This document shows positions 35,164 to 43,356 of a stretch of DNA of 54,078 bases, piece by piece; positions within the stretch are counted from its first letter, which is position 1; every line of letters begins with the position of its first letter. The DNA comes from Limnohabitans sp. Rim47 (GTDB lineage Bacteria; Pseudomonadota; Gammaproteobacteria; Burkholderiales; Burkholderiaceae_C), in contig NZ_FBYA01000005.1 in NCBI RefSeq assembly GCF_001517545.1, forward strand, positions 2,095 to 56,172. The letters run 5' to 3'. The position numbers and the translations under genes are program-made. Under the pieces are notes generated by a model that saw nothing but the letters and a program-made list of their open reading frames with translations, did no database searches and had not been told where the DNA came from.

Positions 35164-36137
35164 TCGGGCTTCGCTCCGGCGTACTGCACCACGGCCCGCC
35201 AGCGCACGATCTCGCTGTCTACAAAGCGGGCGAACTCTTCGGGGCTGTTGCCCACGGGCGTTGCGCCTTCATGCTCGATGCGGCGCTTGACCTCTGGCGA
35301 CATCACCGCAGCACGGGCCGCATCGGCCATGCGCTTGGTCAAATCCGCACTCATGCGGCCGGGACCAAAGAGACCAAACCAGGCGCTGGATTCGTAGCCA
35401 GCCAAGCTTTCGCCGATCGAGGGCACATCCGGAAAAGCCGCCAGTCGCTTGGCGCTGGTCACGCCCAAGGCCTTGAGCTTGCCCGCCTTGATGTGCGATT
35501 GCACGTTGCCGATGGCTGCAAACATCAACTCCACCTGACCGGCTAGCACGTCTTGCACAGCAGGGGCCGTGCCCCGGTAAGGGATGTTGACGATGTACGC
35601 GCCCGATTTCATCTTGAACGCATCACCCGCCATGTGCAGCGAGGAGCCCAAAGCGCCAATGGCAAAGTTCAGCTGTCCGGGCTTGGATTTGGCCAAGGCG
35701 ATCAATTCCTTGACGTTGTTGGCAGGCACCTTGGGGTGGGCCACCAGCATCGAGGGCGAGGTGGACACCATGGTCAGCGGGGTGAAGTCTTTCACCGGGT
35801 CAAACGGCAAGCTGGGGTAGAGCGAAGCGTTGATGGCGTGGCTGGTGAAGCTCATGAGCAGCGTGTTGCCATCGGGCGCAGCCTTGGCCACCGCATCGGC
35901 GGCCAGATTACCGCCTGCACCGGGCTTGTTTTCCACCACCACGGTGCGGCCCAGTTGCGTGCCCAACACTTGAGCCAACGTACGGGCCATGGTGTCGGTG
36001 GTGCCGCCTGCGGGGGCTCCCACCAGAATTTTGATCGGCGGCTGTGTCTGGGCTTGGACCAGACCGACCACACCCGAACAGGCCAGCGCAGCGCTCCAAA
36101 CCAGGGCTCTTCGCATGGGCATTTTTGTGTGTGTCAT
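35160..36137 (-). CDS. Bug/TctC-family periplasmic solute-binding protein (first copy)
   Basis: A 325-residue secreted binding protein of the Bug family, with a signal peptide (RRALVWSAALACSGVVGLVQAQ) and family motifs ILVGAPAGGTTDTMAR, KPGAGGNLAADAVAKAAPDGN and IPYRGTAPAVQDVLAG. Its start at 36137 has a Shine-Dalgarno (GGAGA). It lies 83 bp downstream of livF, the largest gap inside the unit, and overlaps the dehydratase gene by 4 bp. With the second Bug protein at 24083 it makes two orphan receptors without TctA/TctB permease genes nearby. Ligands of this family are often carboxylates, consistent with an organic-acid substrate. Confidence 0.92.
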   Translation of the reverse strand: MTHTKMPMRRALVWSAALACSGVVGLVQAQTQPPIKILVGAPAGGTTDTMARTLAQVLGTQLGRTVVVENKPGAGGNLAADAVAKAAPDGNTLLMSFTSHAINASLYPSLPFDPVKDFTPLTMVSTSPSMLVAHPKVPANNVKELIALAKSKPGQLNFAIGALGSSLHMAGDAFKMKSGAYIVNIPYRGTAPAVQDVLAGQVELMFAAIGNVQSHIKAGKLKALGVTSAKRLAAFPDVPSIGESLAGYESSAWFGLFGPGRMSADLTKRMADAARAAVMSPEVKRRIEHEGATPVGNSPEEFARFVDSEIVRWRAVVQYAGAKPE

Positions 36138-36220
36138 GGAAATTCTCCGTTGCAATTATTCAATCCAGCCCATGCGGGATGGGACAGGCGTGCATTCAGG
36201 TCTTGGGCATCACAGGCCGA

Positions 36221-36931
36221 TCACATGCCCAGATAAGCTTGACGCAATGTGTCACTGGCCAACAAGTCGGCCGGCGTGCCGGTGAAACGGATTTGGCCGT
36301 TTTCCATCACATAAGCGCGGTCTGCAATGTCCAGTGACTGACCCACGTTTTGCTCCACCAACAAGATCGCCAAACCGCTGCTGCGCAGCTGAGAAATCAA
36401 GGCAAAAAGCTCCTCCACCAGCAAGGGCGACAAACCCAGCGAAGGTTCGTCCAGGATCAACAAGCGCGGTTCGGCCATCAGGCCGCGGCCAATGGCCAGC
36501 ATCTGCTGCTCACCGCCACTCAAGGTGCCCGCCAGCTGGGCCACGCGTTCTTTCAGGCGCGGAAAGGTCTCATACACTTTGTCCAGGTTTTGCGCCCGGC
36601 GCTCACGACCCCGTGTAAAGGCCCCCAGCTCCAGGTTTTCGTGCACGCTCAAATTGGGAAAAACCTTGCGGCCTTCGGGTACCTGAATCAGGCCATGTGT
36701 GACCACCTTCTGGTAGTGCATGGCCGTGATGTCTTGGCCGTCAAACTGCACCTGCCCTGCGCGTGTCGCCACCAGTCCGCTGAGCGTGAGGTTGAGCGTG
36801 GTCTTGCCTGCGCCGTTGCTGCCCAACAATGCCACCAACTCGCCGGGCATGACCTTCAGGTCCACACCGCGCAAGACCTCGACCACGCCATAACCCGACT
36901 TGAGGCCTTGCACATTCAAGAGCGCGTTCAT
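36221..36931 (-). CDS. livF: Branched-chain amino acid-type ABC transporter ATPase (LivF)
   Basis: A 236-residue ATPase with Walker A LLGSNGAGKTTLNLTLSG, the LSGGEQQMLAIGRGLM signature, Walker B LLILDEPSLGLSP and the H-loop position occupied in LLVEQNVGQSLDIADRAYV. The sequence pattern GYGVVEVLRGVDLKVMPGE is typical of LivF. Liv-type systems carry diverse amides, aromatic acids and urea as well as branched-chain amino acids. It overlaps livG by 4 bp. Confidence 0.95.
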   Translation of the reverse strand: MNALLNVQGLKSGYGVVEVLRGVDLKVMPGELVALLGSNGAGKTTLNLTLSGLVATRAGQVQFDGQDITAMHYQKVVTHGLIQVPEGRKVFPNLSVHENLELGAFTRGRERRAQNLDKVYETFPRLKERVAQLAGTLSGGEQQMLAIGRGLMAEPRLLILDEPSLGLSPLLVEELFALISQLRSSGLAILLVEQNVGQSLDIADRAYVMENGQIRFTGTPADLLASDTLRQAYLGM

Positions 36932-37707
36932 GCCTGAACCTTCTGGGCAGCCGCCGTTGCGCGGGCCGCATTTTTCTGCAAACGCTCGGCCGTGCCGTGA
37001 CCCAGATAGGCCTCAACCACGGCTTTGTTATTGGTCACTTCGGCGGGGCTGCCTTGGGCAATGAGTTGGCCTTGAGCGAGCACCCAGACTTCTTGCGCCA
37101 AAGTCATCACGGCCTGCATGACGTGCTCGATCATCAACACCGTCACACCGCTTTGGGCAATGCCCTGCACCACCGGAATCATCTCGGCAATCTCTTGTGG
37201 GTTCAACCCGGCCAGCACCTCGTCCAGCAGCAACAGGCGCGGGCGCGTGGCCAAGGCACGGGCCAACTCGAGGCGCTTGCGCCCGGCCACCGTCAGGTCG
37301 CTGGCCAATTTATCAAGTTGAGGCGACAGGCCCACCTGCTGCGCCACCGACTCGGCAAACGCCAGCGCTTGAGCGCGGCGCGGCAAATGCAGGTGCGCCC
37401 CCACGGCAATGTTTTCGCGCACGGTTTGCGCTGCAAACGGCTGCACGATCTGAAAAGTGCGCGTCAGGCCCATGCGGGCGTTCAGGTGCGGCGCTTGGCC
37501 TGTGATGTCCTGCCCCGCAAACACCACCCGGCCTGTGTCTGGCGTCAGGAAGCCGGACATGAGTGCAAACAAAGTTGTCTTGCCTGCGCCATTGGGGCCG
37601 ATCAAGGCGCTCAAACGGCCTTCGGTCACAGACAGGCTCACGTTTTGCACCGCCTTCAAGCCGCCAAAGGACTTGCCCACGCCCTCGATTTGCAGCAGCG
37701 TATTCAT
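36928..37707 (-). CDS. livG: Branched-chain amino acid-type ABC transporter ATPase (LivG)
   Basis: A 259-residue ATPase of the Liv system. It has Walker A IGPNGAGKTTLFALMSG, LNARMGLTRTFQIVQPF (a LivG hallmark), the signature region LTVAGRKRLELARAL and Walker B LLLLDEVLAGLNPQE, with H-loop MIEHVMQAVM. The signature reads L-T-V-A-G instead of LSGGQ, as is common in LivG proteins, where the second position is a Y or T followed by G. It overlaps both livM and livF by 4 bp. Confidence 0.95.
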   Translation of the reverse strand: MNTLLQIEGVGKSFGGLKAVQNVSLSVTEGRLSALIGPNGAGKTTLFALMSGFLTPDTGRVVFAGQDITGQAPHLNARMGLTRTFQIVQPFAAQTVRENIAVGAHLHLPRRAQALAFAESVAQQVGLSPQLDKLASDLTVAGRKRLELARALATRPRLLLLDEVLAGLNPQEIAEMIPVVQGIAQSGVTVLMIEHVMQAVMTLAQEVWVLAQGQLIAQGSPAEVTNNKAVVEAYLGHGTAERLQKNAARATAAAQKVQA

Positions 37708-38684
37708 GATTTTCCTCCGTCAGAACGCTTGCTGCCACGCAGCCACTGCAGCGGCATGACGGTACCCAAACCGGCGATGCCACGAGGCAAGAACATCACA
37801 ATGACGATCAGCACAACACCATAAATGACCATGTTGATGCCGGGCAACTGCCCAAACAGATTGCGCGTGAGGTCAGCCAAAATGTGCAGGCTGATGGCCC
37901 CCAGCAACGGCCCCCACAATGTGCCCAAGCCGCCCACAATGGCGCCTACCAGTGCCTCGACCGAAGTGTGCGAGCCAAAGGCAATGCCCGGATCGATGTA
38001 TTGAAACACCTGCACATAAAACGCGCCGCCTGCGCCCATCAGACCACCCGATAAAACCGTCGCGATCAATTTGACACTGAAGGGGTTGACGCCAATGGCG
38101 CGGGCCGCGTCTTCGTTGTCGCGCACCGCTTGCAAATAAGCGCCAAAGCGCGAGTGACGCAGCCAAGCGGTGATGCACAGCGCCAGTGTGACCAAGCCCA
38201 GCATCAACCAGATGAACCCGACCCGGTTGGCGAACTGCATGTTGGCGGCCGACTCCTTGAGCGGCAGCATCAGGCCCACACCCGCCCCGGTAAACGGCAC
38301 CGAGGTGGCCAAAATGCGAAACACCTCGGCAAAGGCCAGCGTGACCAGCGCGAAATACGAACCCTTGAGGCCATAGCGGAACGAGGCCGCACCCACAAAA
38401 GCCCCCACACCTGCTGCAAAGGTCATGGCCAGCGGCAAGGCCACCCAAGGACTCAGGCCCCACTGCATTTGCGCAATGGCCTGCACATAAGCGCCCGTGC
38501 CAAAAAACAGCGCATGGCCAAACGAAAACTGTCCGCCAAAACCGCCCAATACATTCCAGGCTTGCGAGAGCAAACAAGCGTAAAGCGCGGTCATGACGAA
38601 GTTGAGCATCACACCCGACTGGGTGAAAAACGGAATGACCCCGATGACCAGCGCAAACAGCGCAATGCGGCGAAAGTCTTTCAT
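37704..38684 (-). CDS. livM: Branched-chain amino acid-type ABC transporter permease (LivM)
   Basis: An inner-membrane permease of 326 residues with about eight to nine predicted membrane helices. Family features are QAWNVLGGFGGQFSFGHALFFG near the N-terminus, the cytoplasmic loop AVRDNEDAARAIGVNP (the ATPase-contact EAA-like loop) and VEALVGAIVGGLGTLWGPLLGA near the C-terminus. It forms a heterodimer channel with LivH and overlaps both neighbours by 4 bp. Confidence 0.94.
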   Translation of the reverse strand: MKDFRRIALFALVIGVIPFFTQSGVMLNFVMTALYACLLSQAWNVLGGFGGQFSFGHALFFGTGAYVQAIAQMQWGLSPWVALPLAMTFAAGVGAFVGAASFRYGLKGSYFALVTLAFAEVFRILATSVPFTGAGVGLMLPLKESAANMQFANRVGFIWLMLGLVTLALCITAWLRHSRFGAYLQAVRDNEDAARAIGVNPFSVKLIATVLSGGLMGAGGAFYVQVFQYIDPGIAFGSHTSVEALVGAIVGGLGTLWGPLLGAISLHILADLTRNLFGQLPGINMVIYGVVLIVIVMFLPRGIAGLGTVMPLQWLRGSKRSDGGKS

Positions 38685-39553
38685 GCCTTCGCCCCAAAAA
38701 AACCTTGTGGGCGCAGCATCAGCACCACAATGAAGATCACAAAAATACCCACCTGCCCGAGCGACTCACCCAAAATCAAGCCGCCCAGCGACTCGACGAC
38801 TCCAATCAGCAAGCCCCCCAGCAAGGCCCCCGCAAAACTGCCCATGCCGCCCAACACCACAATGGTGAAGGCCACCAGCACAAAGCCATTGCCCACCTGC
38901 GGGTTCACGTAATAGGCAGGCATCAAAAAGCAAGCCGCAGCGCCCAGACTGGCCATGCCCAAACCAAAACACATGGCGTAGACATGGTCCACATCGATGC
39001 CCATCAATCGGGCACCCTGCTTTTCTTTGGACACCGCACGAATGGCGCGACCTAGATCGGTTTTTTGCACGATCAGCAGCATGGCGACCGACACCATCAG
39101 AGCCCCGGCAAAAGAGACTAACTTGGGCAAGGCAATGAATGCGGGGCCGATCTCGACGGTGGTCAGGGTGTACGCGGTTTCGATGCTGCGTGTGTCGGAC
39201 TTGAAAAACAAAAGTGCCAGGTTTTCCAGGACGATGGACACGCCCAGCGTGACCAGCAGAATATTTTCATCCTTGCCATGGCTGGCGCGGTTGATGACAC
39301 CACGTTGCAACGCATAGCCCAGCACAAACATGGTGGGCACCATGATGGGCAAGGCCAGGTAGGGATCGATGCCGAGCTTTTCCTTGAGCATGTAAACGCC
39401 GTACAGCGCCACCATCAAGGCCGCGCCATGCGCGAAATTGATGATGTGCAGTACGCCATAAATCAGCGTGAGCCCCAGCGCAATCAGCGCATAAACGGCA
39501 CCTGTGGTGATGCCGTTCAGCACCGACGGGAACAGGATGTTCAAGTCGAGCAT
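38681..39553 (-). CDS. livH: Branched-chain amino acid-type ABC transporter permease (LivH)
   Basis: A 290-residue inner-membrane permease. Landmarks are NGITTGAVYALIALGLTLIYGV and INFAHGAALMV near the start, the RAIRAVSKEKQGARLMGID loop that contacts LivG/LivF, and GGMGSFAGALLGGLLIGVVESLGG near the end. It starts 25 bp after livK and overlaps livM by 4 bp, so the transporter genes form one coupled block. Confidence 0.94.
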   Translation of the reverse strand: MLDLNILFPSVLNGITTGAVYALIALGLTLIYGVLHIINFAHGAALMVALYGVYMLKEKLGIDPYLALPIMVPTMFVLGYALQRGVINRASHGKDENILLVTLGVSIVLENLALLFFKSDTRSIETAYTLTTVEIGPAFIALPKLVSFAGALMVSVAMLLIVQKTDLGRAIRAVSKEKQGARLMGIDVDHVYAMCFGLGMASLGAAACFLMPAYYVNPQVGNGFVLVAFTIVVLGGMGSFAGALLGGLLIGVVESLGGLILGESLGQVGIFVIFIVVLMLRPQGFFGAKA

Positions 39554-39578
39554 CGGTGTTTTTTCTGCTCAGAGCAGA

Positions 39579-40781
39579 TCAGGCCTTGAGTGGGAAAATT
39601 GGCTCAATTTCACGGTAATCGCGTGGCACGATAACCTTGATATCGCCTTTGTGAACCTGGGTCATCAAAGGCTGTGCGCCCATGTTCTGACCATTGACGA
39701 ACTGTGTCGGACCGTAGGGCATGATGTGATTTTCGAACTTGCTCGAGGCCAGCGCGTCGATGATGGCGGCGCGGTCGGGGGACTTGGCGCGTTCGATCGC
39801 ATCGGCCAGCAGCATCATGGCGGTGTAGGTCATGAACACTTCGTAGCTGAAGAACTGGCCTTGCGCTTCCACACGCTTTTTGAGTTCAGCCGAGCGCTTG
39901 TCCTTGGGGTTGAACCAGTGGTTGCAGTCGATGATGCCGTTGGCCGCTTCCGGGAATTCCTTGACAAACTTGTAGCTCGACGCTGCGCCCCCCAGCACCG
40001 AATAAATGGCCTTGGGTGTGATCTTTTGCTGCTGCAAGGTGCGCACCAGCAAGGCATATTCGTTGTAATAGTTGGCCGGGATCAGGATATCGGGGTTGAC
40101 CTGCTTGATGCGCAGCGCGATGTTGTTGAAGTCACGCGTGGGGTTGGCGTGCTTGATGATCTCTTTGACCTCGTAGCCGTAACCGGGCAGCTCTTTGGCC
40201 AGCAAGTTGGCTGTGCCTGTACCAAACAGCGATTCTTCATGCACGATCATCACGGTGCGAGCGGGCTTGCCTGCGGCCGTGTTCAGGGCGTGCAGGCTGG
40301 CCACGGCCACTTCGGCGCACTTTTTGTAGCCCGGGCCAAAGCGAAAGGTGTTTTTCAGGCCGCGTTCGACGATCTGGTCAGCCACACCGACATCGACCAC
40401 ATGGGGCAGGTTGTATTTGGCTGCGGCTTGCGTGGTGGCCAGACAAATGGCCGAAGCAAATGCGCCGACGACGGCGCTCACACCGGCTTCGTTCATCTTC
40501 TCGATTTCGGCTGTACCTGCTTGTGGGCTGGACTGGGCATCGCCCAACATGGCCTCAATCTTGGTGCCCCCCAAGGACTTGATGCCCCCCGCCTTGTTGA
40601 TGTCTTCGATGGCCATTAAGGCACCCATGCGGCACTGTTGGCCCGAGTAAGCCAAAGCACCTGTGACGGGGTGCAAGACGCCAACTTTGATGGGCTTGGG
40701 CTGCGCCCCGCCGACCAAAGGAAACGCGAGTGCCGAGGCCGCAACAGCGGACTGGCCCATGAAATGGCGACGTGTGGTCAT
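39579..40781 (-). CDS. Liv-type periplasmic substrate-binding protein
   Basis: A 400-residue periplasmic binding protein (peripla_BP_6) that gives the Liv transporter its specificity. The start at 40781 has AAAGGA seven bases upstream; it carries TTRRHFMGQSAVAASALAF, a Tat-like signal (RR followed by HF). The mature part begins KPIKVGVLHPVTGALAYSGQQ and contains GAFASAICLATTQAAAKYNLPHV and FFSYEVFMTYTAMMLLADAIE. The nearest family members are urea/amide and aromatic-acid binding proteins rather than true leucine binders, but the ligand cannot be read from sequence. It is the first structural gene after gntR (20 bp). Confidence 0.93.
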   Translation of the reverse strand: MTTRRHFMGQSAVAASALAFPLVGGAQPKPIKVGVLHPVTGALAYSGQQCRMGALMAIEDINKAGGIKSLGGTKIEAMLGDAQSSPQAGTAEIEKMNEAGVSAVVGAFASAICLATTQAAAKYNLPHVVDVGVADQIVERGLKNTFRFGPGYKKCAEVAVASLHALNTAAGKPARTVMIVHEESLFGTGTANLLAKELPGYGYEVKEIIKHANPTRDFNNIALRIKQVNPDILIPANYYNEYALLVRTLQQQKITPKAIYSVLGGAASSYKFVKEFPEAANGIIDCNHWFNPKDKRSAELKKRVEAQGQFFSYEVFMTYTAMMLLADAIERAKSPDRAAIIDALASSKFENHIMPYGPTQFVNGQNMGAQPLMTQVHKGDIKVIVPRDYREIEPIFPLKA

Positions 40782-40801
40782 GAGAACATCCTTTAAGAAA
40801 A

Positions 40802-41614
40802 TCAATGAAAGTTGGCGGACAGCTCTTGGCTTACCCACACCTTGGCATCAATGCTGCCAACGCGGGATAACTGCATCTGGTATTCATACCGGTCCGGGCG
40901 GTACAAGCCATGCAGCCATTGGACGGGACGCTCGTCCTCGTCGTAAATCAAACGCCGCACCGCCAACAAAGCCGATCCGACGGAAACATCCAGGTGTCGA
41001 GCCATGCCCACATCGGCCAGACGGGCCGAAATGGTTTGCTCGGCCCGCCCCACTTTGACGCCCGATTCTTCGAGCAACACCAATATGGGTTTTTGCGACA
41101 ACTCACGTTTGCCAAAGCCAGCCGAAATCGCATCCGGCACCCAAGTGGTGATGTGCGACAAGGGGCCTTCGGGTGTGCTGCGCACGCGTTCTGCTTTTTG
41201 CACCCAAGCAGTGCCGGGCAAATTCAGGGCAGCGGCGACATCCACCGGGGCACGCATGCGCTCCACCGACAACACATTGACCTGGGTACGCAGGCCCATG
41301 GTGACCAGGTTTTCGAGCAAACCCGTCAAACGGGCCTGCTGTCCCGTGGCCATGGTCGAAGCCTGCGACTGTGCCTCTTGTGCGCGCGCCGTCACGGGCC
41401 GCGTGCCACGTCCGGGTTCACGCCGAATCAACCCTTCCTCGGCCAGCTGCGACAAAGCACGACGCACCGTGACCCGTGCCACGCCAAACTGCCCCATCAA
41501 AGCCAGCTCACCGGGCAGCCCGGCGTCAAACCGACCTTCGCGCAACTGCTCACGCAGCACCAGATAAATCTGATGGTATTTGGGCAAGGGCAAATGGGCA
41601 TCCATGAGCACCAT
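40802..41614 (-). CDS. GntR-family (HutC/UTRA) transcriptional regulator
   Basis: A 270-residue regulator. The N-terminal winged helix reads LPKYHQIYLVLREQLREGRF, GELALMGQFGVARVTVRRALSQL and LIRREPGRGTRPV, a classic GntR domain (ATG at 41614; an ATG three codons later at 41605 is possible). The C-terminal ligand-binding UTRA domain contains AWVQKAERVRSTPEGPLSH, VGRAEQTISARLADVG and LLAVRRLIYDEDERPVQWLHGLYRPDRYEY. It is the first gene of the long catabolic unit and lies next to a strong palindrome (41624-41647), its likely operator. It probably represses the operon until a pathway metabolite binds. Confidence 0.92.
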   Translation of the reverse strand: MVLMDAHLPLPKYHQIYLVLREQLREGRFDAGLPGELALMGQFGVARVTVRRALSQLAEEGLIRREPGRGTRPVTARAQEAQSQASTMATGQQARLTGLLENLVTMGLRTQVNVLSVERMRAPVDVAAALNLPGTAWVQKAERVRSTPEGPLSHITTWVPDAISAGFGKRELSQKPILVLLEESGVKVGRAEQTISARLADVGMARHLDVSVGSALLAVRRLIYDEDERPVQWLHGLYRPDRYEYQMQLSRVGSIDAKVWVSQELSANFH

Positions 41615-41623
41615 CGTGAAACA

Positions 41624-41647
41624 GTCCTATTGTCCTGTCAATAGGAC
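41624..41647. promoter_or_regulatory. Palindromic candidate operator upstream of gntR
   Basis: Two perfect 9-bp arms (GTCCTATTG and CAATAGGAC) flank a 6-base centre TCCTGT. A second overlapping symmetry, TGTCCT ... AGGACA, runs 41631-41648. A single TGTCCCAT half-site (minus strand, 41663-41670) lies further upstream and recurs at 36179-36186 between livF and the first bug gene. Position 10-33 bases upstream of the gntR start is right for autoregulation, and such symmetry fits HutC-type regulators. No -35/-10 pair could be fixed with confidence. Confidence 0.6.
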
Positions 41648-41763
41648 ATTCAAGTCTTATGCATGGGACATTTAGTCGGGGGTTTCCCTGATCGCTGAGA
41701 CAAAACCATGGCGCCCAGATCAAGCCGGGCATGCCGGGTCAAGTCGGGGAGGGTTACAAGGTT

Positions 41764-43335
41764 TCATGCGTAACGCAACCGCAAATTCCGTTTGAGCAGT
41801 TTGCCGCTGGGGTTTTTGGGAAGTGTGTCAGTGAAGACCACGCGCTTGGGCGTCTTGAAACTGGCCATGTGCTGGGCGCAATGCGCGATCACGGCGGCCT
41901 CGTCCAGCACCTGCCCGACTTTGAGCACCACCACCGCCGTCACCGCCTCCACCCAGTGGGGGTCGGGCAGGCCAATGACCGCCACTTCGCTGACTTGGGG
42001 CAGGCGGTAGATCATTTCCTCCACCTCGCGGCTGGCCACGTTTTCACCACCAGACTTGATCATGTCTTTCTTGCGGTCCACCACGCTGATGTAGCCCTCT
42101 TCGTCGATGGTGCCCAAGTCGCCACTGTGAAACCAGCCGCCCTCAAACGCGGCTTGGGTGCGCTCATCGTCGTGAAAATAAGCCAGCATCAGGTGCGGCG
42201 AGCGGTGCACGATCTCACCGACCTCCCCCACGGCCACGTCCTGCATGTCGTCATTGACCACACGCGTTTCGACGTTGCGCACGGCTTTGCCGCACGACCC
42301 CGGTTTGCGCAACTGGTCATCCGGGCCAAGCAGGGTGGCCAGTGGGGCGATTTCGGTCTGGCCGTAGAGGTTCCACAGCCGCACTTGGGGCAGGCGCGAG
42401 GCCAGCTCTTTGAGCACCTCGACCGGCATGATGGACGCGCCGTAGTAACCCTTGGCCAGTTTGGCGAGCTTGTCCGCATCAAACAGTGGTGAGCGAAGCA
42501 ACGCAATCCACACCGTGGGGGGTGCAAAGAAGCTGGTGATGCCGAATTTTTCGAGCATGGGCAGCAGCTTGTCGGGCGTAGGTTTGGACGTGATGACGTT
42601 GGTGCTGCCCATGTAAATGGCCGGGCCAAAAAACACGTCGAGCTGGGCGCAGTGGTACAGCGGCAGCGCATGCAGGGCCACATCGGCCTCGGCGATTTCG
42701 GCGTCAATCACGCAGCTGACGTACTGCCACATGACAGCGTCGTGCGTGAGCTGCGCGCCTTTGGGTGATGACTCGGTGCCGCTGGTGTAGACAATCTGCG
42801 CCACATCGCCGCTGGCCAGCTGCACATCGGGCAGCGCATCTGTGCAGGCGGCCAGCGTGTCAAAGCTGTGCATGCTCGCCACGGGCTGGCTCGGGTCTTC
42901 GGAGGGCAGCCAAATGAACTGTTCGACTTTCGTGTCGAGCTTGGCAGCAGCCTGCGCCAGCTCGGCCAGACCACTGTCGGTGGCCAGCGTTTTGGCGCCC
43001 GCATGGCGCAAGATGAACGCCACCTCTTCGGCCTTGAGCATGAAGTTGATCGGCACCATCACCGCGCCACGGCGGGCCAGCGCAAAGCGCAGTGCCGCAA
43101 AACCATGCGAATTGCGCGCCAGCACCGCCACCTTGTCGCCCTCGGCCACGCCGATGCTGGCCAAGCCTGCGGCCAAGCGGGTCACCAGCGCATCGAACTC
43201 GGCATACGTCCAGGTGGTGGCCCCGCAAACGATGCCAGTCTTGGCTGGCAAGCGGATGGCCGTGCGGCGCAAGGCATCGGCGATGGTCTGACGGCGAGCG
43301 GCGGGGTGGAGGGTGGATTTAGAAAAGAGGGACAT
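41764..43335 (-). CDS. Acyl-CoA synthetase (AMP-binding, class I adenylate-forming)
   Basis: A 523-residue acyl-CoA ligase. The ATP-binding motif is IVYTSGTESSPKGAQLTHD, the adenine motif is LYGQTEIAP, and the hinge and active-site motifs appear as HSGDLGTIDEEGYISVVDRKKDMIKSGGENVASREVEE-type sequence (split over several conserved blocks); the catalytic lysine is in LPKNPSGKLLKRNL. It would activate a carboxylic acid to its CoA thioester. It lies 149 bp upstream of the gntR operon on the same strand, so it might extend the pathway or be independent. No clear Shine-Dalgarno precedes the ATG. Confidence 0.92.
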   Translation of the reverse strand: MSLFSKSTLHPAARRQTIADALRRTAIRLPAKTGIVCGATTWTYAEFDALVTRLAAGLASIGVAEGDKVAVLARNSHGFAALRFALARRGAVMVPINFMLKAEEVAFILRHAGAKTLATDSGLAELAQAAAKLDTKVEQFIWLPSEDPSQPVASMHSFDTLAACTDALPDVQLASGDVAQIVYTSGTESSPKGAQLTHDAVMWQYVSCVIDAEIAEADVALHALPLYHCAQLDVFFGPAIYMGSTNVITSKPTPDKLLPMLEKFGITSFFAPPTVWIALLRSPLFDADKLAKLAKGYYGASIMPVEVLKELASRLPQVRLWNLYGQTEIAPLATLLGPDDQLRKPGSCGKAVRNVETRVVNDDMQDVAVGEVGEIVHRSPHLMLAYFHDDERTQAAFEGGWFHSGDLGTIDEEGYISVVDRKKDMIKSGGENVASREVEEMIYRLPQVSEVAVIGLPDPHWVEAVTAVVVLKVGQVLDEAAVIAHCAQHMASFKTPKRVVFTDTLPKNPSGKLLKRNLRLRYA

Positions 43336-43356
43336 GTTCTGGGTTCTTGCGTGGCT

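Noticed and set aside
42868..43356. Extended N-terminus of the DUF2889 frame
   Set aside because: This part is antisense to the acyl-CoA synthetase and lacks family similarity; the DUF2889 domain begins after 43400.
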